Below are positions 59,184-64,000 of a DNA stretch of 64,000 nucleotides, piece by piece; within the stretch, counting starts at the first letter, position 1; each line of letters opens with the position of its first letter. The DNA lies in contig JALBUN010000045.1 of NCBI GenBank assembly GCA_025174535.1, positions 62,001-126,000 on the forward strand, read 5' to 3'. The DNA is from Cantharellus purpuraceus (lineage: Eukaryota > Basidiomycota > Agaricomycetes > Cantharellales > Hydnaceae). Position numbers and translations under genes: made by a program. The notes beneath the pieces were generated by a model, which saw nothing but the letters and a program-made list of their open reading frames with translations, did no database searches and was not told the origin of the DNA.

Positions 59184-60365
59184 TGTTACGCACTAGGTCT
59201 GATTGGGGGTTGGAGGTTGGGTTGGAGGTTGGGTTGGAGATTGGGTCAGAGTTGGAGAGGGAATTGGGGTGTGTCGTGGGGGTCAGAATGGACTTGGCTT
59301 CAGCTTATGTGCTGTGCCCTCACTAATACCAGTGTCTGAGATTTCAGAGACGGAGTACAACTTAGATAGTTAGGATCGGACTTAGGAACTAGGTGTGATT
59401 CGATATTTGAACTGGGGAATGAAGTCCTCAGTTGGGCAACTTAAATACATATTTGAAATCTAATAATAATTACTCCGGTGATGGGTCTCCAAGGCCGACG
59501 GTCTTACATGAGTATGTCCAAGTCCAACGGGGATAGATGTCTGGGTTCCTATGGTGATGCTGATGCATCAATTGGAACCGGAGACAGATGGGCCAGATTC
59601 GGCGGTGACAATTGGACAGATAAATGGAGATGTGATGGTTTCCAAATGGAGTATAGATTTCATATGCGCAGGGATCTGAGTGGACCGGACAGGGATCTGG
59701 GCGTTAATGAATATAGTCATAACAGTATCTCTCCATTTAAGGCTGAGCCCCTGAGGCCTCATGTCCATGGATTGAATAGGTGAGACAGTTGGGTGCAGTC
59801 GGAGTTATACTGGGGGTCTGGAGACATATAAAAGGAGGTGCATGATTGAGGTCTTATCCTCAACGATGTCAAACCCTTTGGCAAACATGAGTGTGGCCAA
59901 GCTCGAGCAGTTGCTCCTGGCCTGATGGAAGGAAGAGGAAGAGGAGCGGGGACGGAAGGAGGAGGAGGAGGCAGAAGGAAGACAGAAGGAGGAGGAGGAG
60001 GAGCGGAGATGGAAGGAGGAGGAGAAGGAGTGGAGATGGAAGGGGGAGGAGGAGGAGCAGAGACAGAAGGAGGAGGCAGAGGTGGAACAGACATGGAAGG
60101 AGGAAGAAGTGAAAGCTGAGTGAGCCTGCAGGGTCAGGGAGCTTGTGGCCGCGATGGAGGCTGTGAGGCTGAAGGAAGTGGAAGAGCAGGTGCACAAGCT
60201 AGAAGCCGCCATGGAGGTAGAGGAGGAGGTGACCAGGGCAGGGGTGATTAGTCACTCAGGGAGCCCGAGTGTGCCAATATGGGCAGGAACCCCCAAGGTT
60301 GCCATTATCTTGATCACACAGACAGAGTCAACCCGTCTGACAACTGTCCCTCCAGTGGACTTGCC
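59184..60365 (+). mobile_element. R1 repeat, copy B, with broken ORF X
   Basis: Leader from TGTTACGCACTAGG, TATA box at 59827-59835, ORF X start at 59866 (MSNPLANMSVAKLEQLLL). In-frame TGA codons occur after LLLA and after VKAE, so the copy is dead. The coiled-coil part and the VPIWAGTPKVAII segment remain. At about 60365 the sequence is fused to the minus-strand chromodomain of a gypsy pol, which removes the rest of ORF X. CpG sites of the other copies are mostly TpG or CpA here, so this is the oldest-looking copy. Confidence 0.65.
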
Positions 60366-60596
60366 ATCCTTTGTATCCAGTCCATTTGACTAGGTACTGG
60401 AGCTTGCACTTGTACCGATGATTGATCCTCGAGTCCAGGATCTCAGATATCTCATATTCATTATCTCCTTCAATGATGATCAGAGGAGGTGGAGGTTGGG
60501 TGTGACCGGAGATCTTGTATGTAGTAGCAGGTTCAAGCATTGATATATGGAAGACCAGGTGAACTGCTTGGAAGTGGTCAGGGAGGCGGATGTTAT
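60365..60596 (-). pseudogene. Gypsy chromodomain fragment
   Basis: The minus-strand reading gives EGDNEYEISEILDSRINHRY and LQYLVKWTGYKG, nearly identical to the fragment at 7526-8020. Both ends are cut: the chromodomain end is joined to ORF X, and the integrase side stops at 60596. Confidence 0.8.
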
Positions 60597-60654
60597 GGAA
60601 CCATAAACTTCAACCTAAACTGTGGTGTTAATCACAATCTAAGTTTAGCCTGAG

Positions 60655-60822
60655 GCTATTTTGGAATAGATCTTAGCCTTTCGTGGGCTCTCGAGTAGGT
60701 CCGTGGTGCGGGGTATTGGGTATTGGTCTTTCTTGGTGATCTTGTTAAGTCCACGGAAGTCAATGCATAGATGGAGTGATCTGTCCTTTTTGTGAACAAA
60801 CAGGACCAGAGCTCTATGGGGG
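60655..60822 (-). pseudogene. Gypsy reverse transcriptase N-terminal fragment
   Basis: The minus-strand frame reads LVLFVHKKDRSLHLCIDFRG, LNKITKKDQYPIPRTTDLLE, AKIYSKI: the fingers region of a Ty3-type RT. About 60 bp of unassigned sequence separate it from the chromodomain, so most of pol has been deleted between them. Confidence 0.75.
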
Positions 60823-60827
60823 GATAG

Positions 60828-61190
60828 TGTCAGGGTTCAAATGAGTCGTATTCTATTTTTAGTATTTTCTCTTGATGCCCCTATCAGCACAGCCTGTCAG
60901 GGTGCATCTCCCCTATTTCATTGCCCCTATCATTTCCCCTATCCTCCCTATTATTCCCCTATCTTGGTTCTCCTATCTGTCTTCATCATTTAGTATAAAG
61001 ACTTGCCTTGGTGCAGTGTGATCCCCTCAGCTTGATCTCTGAGGATATCTGCTGTACCAGGTAAGTCCCATGTATTTATCAGAAACAGCTGTATAGACTG
61101 AGGATATCCGCTGTACCAGCTGGCATTATCTCTTATCGGCTCTCACTTATTGAGTATCTTGTTGTTGTGGCCTCATCATTCAGCATAGCC
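60828..61190 (+). mobile_element. Probable LTR of the gag-containing gypsy element
   Basis: It starts TGTCAGGGTTCAAATGAG and runs through pyrimidine-rich (CCCCTAT)n-like U3 sequence and a TATA-like AGTATAAAGAC near 60993. A duplicated GAGGATATC(T/C)GCTGTACCAG element follows (about 61040 and 61100). The gag ORF begins about 75 bp further on. The end is not fixed. Confidence 0.45.
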
Positions 61191-61264
61191 CTCACAGAAG
61201 ATCAAGCTCATAAGATGACCCCACACCTCATAACACTTTCCCTATTAACTTCTTCACCGATACC

Positions 61265-62025
61265 ATGACCGATCAGCTCCCTGAAGCCTATTGGGACACT
61301 CTAGGTGAAAGTGGTGGCTTTCTGCGAGCATTGCTCAACACCCAGGCACAGCAGCTCCAGCAGCTGCAACTCCAGAACCAGCACCTCCAAAGCCAGTTCA
61401 CCAATGTCCAGAACAATCTAGCGGATGCTGCCACCACTGCCGCCATCACTGCAGCACAGACCATCTCTCAGACCACCTCATTTCCCACACCTCCTCCTGC
61501 ATCGTCATCCATTCGCCCAATAAGGGCAGCTGAACCAGCCAAATTCAATGGAGATCATGCAGAGATGGAAGGTTTCATTCGCTCTATCAGGCTTGCCATT
61601 GCAGTCCAGCCTACATCTTTCCCAGATGAGCAGACCAAGATCCTCTATGCCCTCTCTTTTATGATGGGAGGTTCTGCTGAAGTATGGGTGCACAATGAGA
61701 CACAGGCAGTCATTGACAGGACCTCACCACTCTCCACCTTGGAGGAATTCATTAAGCAGGTGGAGAATGCTTTTGGGGACCCTGACCGCTCTTGAACAGC
61801 ACGAACAAAGTTACACAATCTTAGGATGACACCTGGCATGTCAGCGGATGAATACACGGCACAGTTTGAGATACTAGCAGGAAGGACTGGGTTTAACAAT
61901 GCAGCACTGGAAGATGCCTATGCCTGAGGGCTCCCTGCAATGATTCTTGACAAGATCCATGCACAGCCATCCCTCCCATCGAATCTCAAGGCATGGAAAG
62001 AAGCGGCCTGCCAAATTGACTGCAA
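61265..62025 (+). pseudogene. Gypsy gag, with stops and interrupted by R1
   Basis: The frame from MTDQLPEAYWDTLGESGGFL includes a Gln-rich helix (QAQQLQQLQLQNQHLQSQF) and the retrotransposon-gag core: EPAKFNGDHAEMEGFIRSIR, TKILYALSFMMGGSAEVWV, LEEFIKQVENAFGD, LRMTPGMSADEYTAQFEIL. In-frame TGA codons at 61794 and 61925 lie where Arg is expected, consistent with CGA to TGA change. At 62026 the R1 repeat begins within the gag frame, so R1 inserted into this element. Confidence 0.85.
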
Positions 62026-64000
62026 TGTTACGCACTAGGTCCGATTGGGGGTCGGAGATTGGGTCGGAGGTCAGGTCAGAGGTTGGGTTGGAGTTGGAGT
62101 GCGTTGTGGGGGTCGGAATGGACTTGGCTTCAGCTTATATGCTGCGCCCTCACTAATACCAGTGTCTGAGATTTCGGAGACGGGGTACGACTTTAGAGAG
62201 TTAGGATCAGACTTAGGAACTAGGTGTGATTCGATATTCGAACTGGGGAATGAAGTCCCCAGTTGGGCAACTTAAATACATATTTGAAATCTAATAATAA
62301 TTACTCTGGTGATGGGTCTCCGAGGCTGATGGCCTTGCGTGAGCTTGTCCAAGTCCGACGGGGACGGATGTCCGGGTTCCTATGGTGATGCTGATGCATC
62401 AATTGGAACCAGAGATGGATGGGCGGAATCGGTGGTGACAATCGGACAGGTAAATGGAGACGTAGCGGTTTCCAAATGGAGTATAGATTTCATGTGCACG
62501 GGGATCTGAGTGGATCGGATGGGGATCTGGACGTTAATGAATATAGTCATAACAGTATCTCTCCATTTAAGGCTGAGCCCCTGAGGCCTCATGTCCGTGG
62601 ATTGAATAGGTGACGATTGGGCACAGTCAGAGTTATGCTGGGGGTCTGGAGATGTATAAAAGGAGGGGCATGATTGAGGTCTTATTTTCAACGATGTCAA
62701 ACCCTTTGGCAAGCATGAGCATGGCTGAGCTTGAGCAGTTGCTCTTGGCCCAACGGAAGGAAGAGGAGGAGGAGCAGAAACGGAAAGAGGAGGAGGAAGT
62801 GGAATGGAAATGGAAAGAGGAGGAGGAAGCAGAACGGAGATGGAAGGAGGAGGAGGAGGAGGCGGAGTGGAGACGGAGGAGGAGGAGGCGGAATGGAGAC
62901 GGAAGGAGGAGGAAGAGCAGAGGCAGAAAGAGGCGGCAAAGATGGAACGGAGAAGGAAAGAGGAGGAAGTGAAGGCCGAGAGGGCCCGCATGGTAAAGGA
63001 ACTTGCGGCAGCGATGGAGGCTGCGAGACTGAAGGAAGTGGAGGAGCAGGTGCACAAGTTGGAAGCTGCCATGGAGGTAGAGGAAGAGGTAACCGGGGCA
63101 GGGGCAACCAGTCCAGGAAGTCCGAGTGTGCCAATACAGACAGGGACCCCCGAGGTTGCCATCATCTCTGTTACATGGACAGAGATGACTCGTTCGAAGA
63201 CTGTCACTGTGGAGGACTCACCGTTATGTCCGTGGGCATGGCCATTATTTGAGTTGGGTGCAGCTGAGGAAGATGATGCGGTGGAGATGGAGAGGGCGGA
63301 GGTGGAGGCGGATCCTGATGCCAATATGGAGCTCGACGCAAATGCAGAGCCCGAGGCGGGTGTGGATGTTGGGACGGACGCAGAGCCGGATCTGACATCA
63401 AATTCTTACAAGGAGATGGCTTGGGTAGCTGCAGTTGAGGCTCGCAAAAGAGTGGAGCTCTATGCCGCAACCACTAAGAAGAATCTCGACGTCGTGGTCT
63501 TTTCATTGAAGGCATACCCGAGTGCTGATACGGAGAAGCAAGAGGCGGACCGGAGGGTCATATGGTGCAAGGTGGAGAGTCATGTGTTGGCGACCCGTAA
63601 GAAGGAGCTGCGTGTCACGAGGTCGGTGATCCAGCTTCGCAAGCACGAGATGGAGAAGGCAGCAGCAGAACAGCAGGACAAGGTGGAGGAGAGGGAATGC
63701 TTGGAGGCCGCAGTGAGAAGGGGCGGACCACCCAAGGCTCTGGCTCCAACGGAGCCATTTGGCGGACCCGGCGTAACTTGTGACTTATGTTGTGATGCGG
63801 GTGTGGAGTGCGTGTGGCCTACCAGCCCAACTCGCTGACTTCGGTCCTGCAATCGTTGTTGGGGTCGGAAAGGAGGGTGTAGGATCGATGGGAAGTTCAA
63901 TCCCCAGAGTCGGAGCATCAAGCCCCGACTAGTGGTACAAGGAGGGGCAGAGAAAGAATCGGAAGGTCGTCCGACCAAAAAGCAGTGGACGGAGATGGGT
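62026..64000 (+). mobile_element. R1 repeat, copy C, running off the window
   Basis: TGTTACGCACTAGG starts inside the gypsy gag. The leader, TATA box (62655-62663) and ORF X start (62694) follow as in copy A. No solo LTR is present, so the ORF X sequence here is continuous across the site where copy A is interrupted. The right end lies outside the window. Confidence 0.65.
62694..64000 (+). pseudogene. ORF X, copy C, frameshift and stop
   Basis: The frame starts MSNPLASMSMAELEQLLL and shifts within the GGA-rich coiled-coil repeat at about 62850-62900 (the later frame continues EEEEAEWRRKEEEEQ). It then runs collinear with copy A through TPEVAIISVTW, FELGAAEEDDAVEMERAEVE and the first three Cys of the zinc cluster. 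A TGA near 63837 replaces an Arg codon, just before the second Cys half. Copy A has CGA there. The first Arg after CxxC has become Cys. Confidence 0.65.

Overview
The window is nuclear DNA of a filamentous basidiomycete, most likely an agaricomycete. Genes carry many short introns (about 49-62 nt, GTNNGT donors), the retrotransposons are Ty3/gypsy chromoviruses with a chromodomain, and several genes belong to families I associate with agaricomycetes (WW plus membrane proteins, a stand-alone adenylating enzyme, Cys-rich orphan families).

Layout. Both ends are repeat islands: 1-11.7 kb on the left and 58.7-64 kb on the right. They share two families. (1) An LTR-like sequence of about 425 bp, almost entirely built of short hairpins, lies at 744-1167 and, inverted, at 58673-59100. 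(2) 'R1' starts TGTTACGCACTAGG, carries a TATA box, and encodes 'ORF X' (Glu/Lys/Arg coiled coil, acidic stretch, Zn2Cys6-like cluster). R1 occurs at 3538-7374, 59184-60365 and 62026 to the window end. A 1450-bp solo LTR (4731-6180) with target duplications splits the left ORF X. Decayed chromovirus pieces fill 7.5-11.6 kb and 60.4-62.0 kb. At two loci ORF X converges on the chromodomain end of a gypsy pol.

Host genes occupy about 12-57.6 kb. In order: an orphan coiled-coil gene (11.9-12.9 kb); ARB1-type ABCF ATPase (minus, about 18 exons); a small two-exon gene; HSP60 (minus); a SET-domain lysine methyltransferase (minus); a bestrophin-like anion channel (plus, many exons); a small GPI-type secreted protein; a small basic protein; a cytochrome P450 (minus); tRNA-Asp(GTC); a Cys-motif protein of unknown function; a BET1/SFT1-type Qc-SNARE (plus); a WW-domain multipass membrane protein (minus); an ANL-superfamily adenylating enzyme (plus); and an MFS drug/H+ antiporter-type transporter (plus). 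Most are single housekeeping genes. The adenylating enzyme and the transporter are adjacent on one strand and could form a small metabolic pair.

Exon structures were rebuilt by eye from reading frame, splice consensus and remembered family motifs. There is no transcript support, so boundaries not stated to the base are approximate. The long gaps (24.8-26.7, 29.5-31.9, 33.3-36.2, 38.6-42.2, 44.0-46.9 and 50.1-52.0 kb) show no gene I can support. Short multi-exon genes could still hide there, as the SNARE did until its frames were joined.
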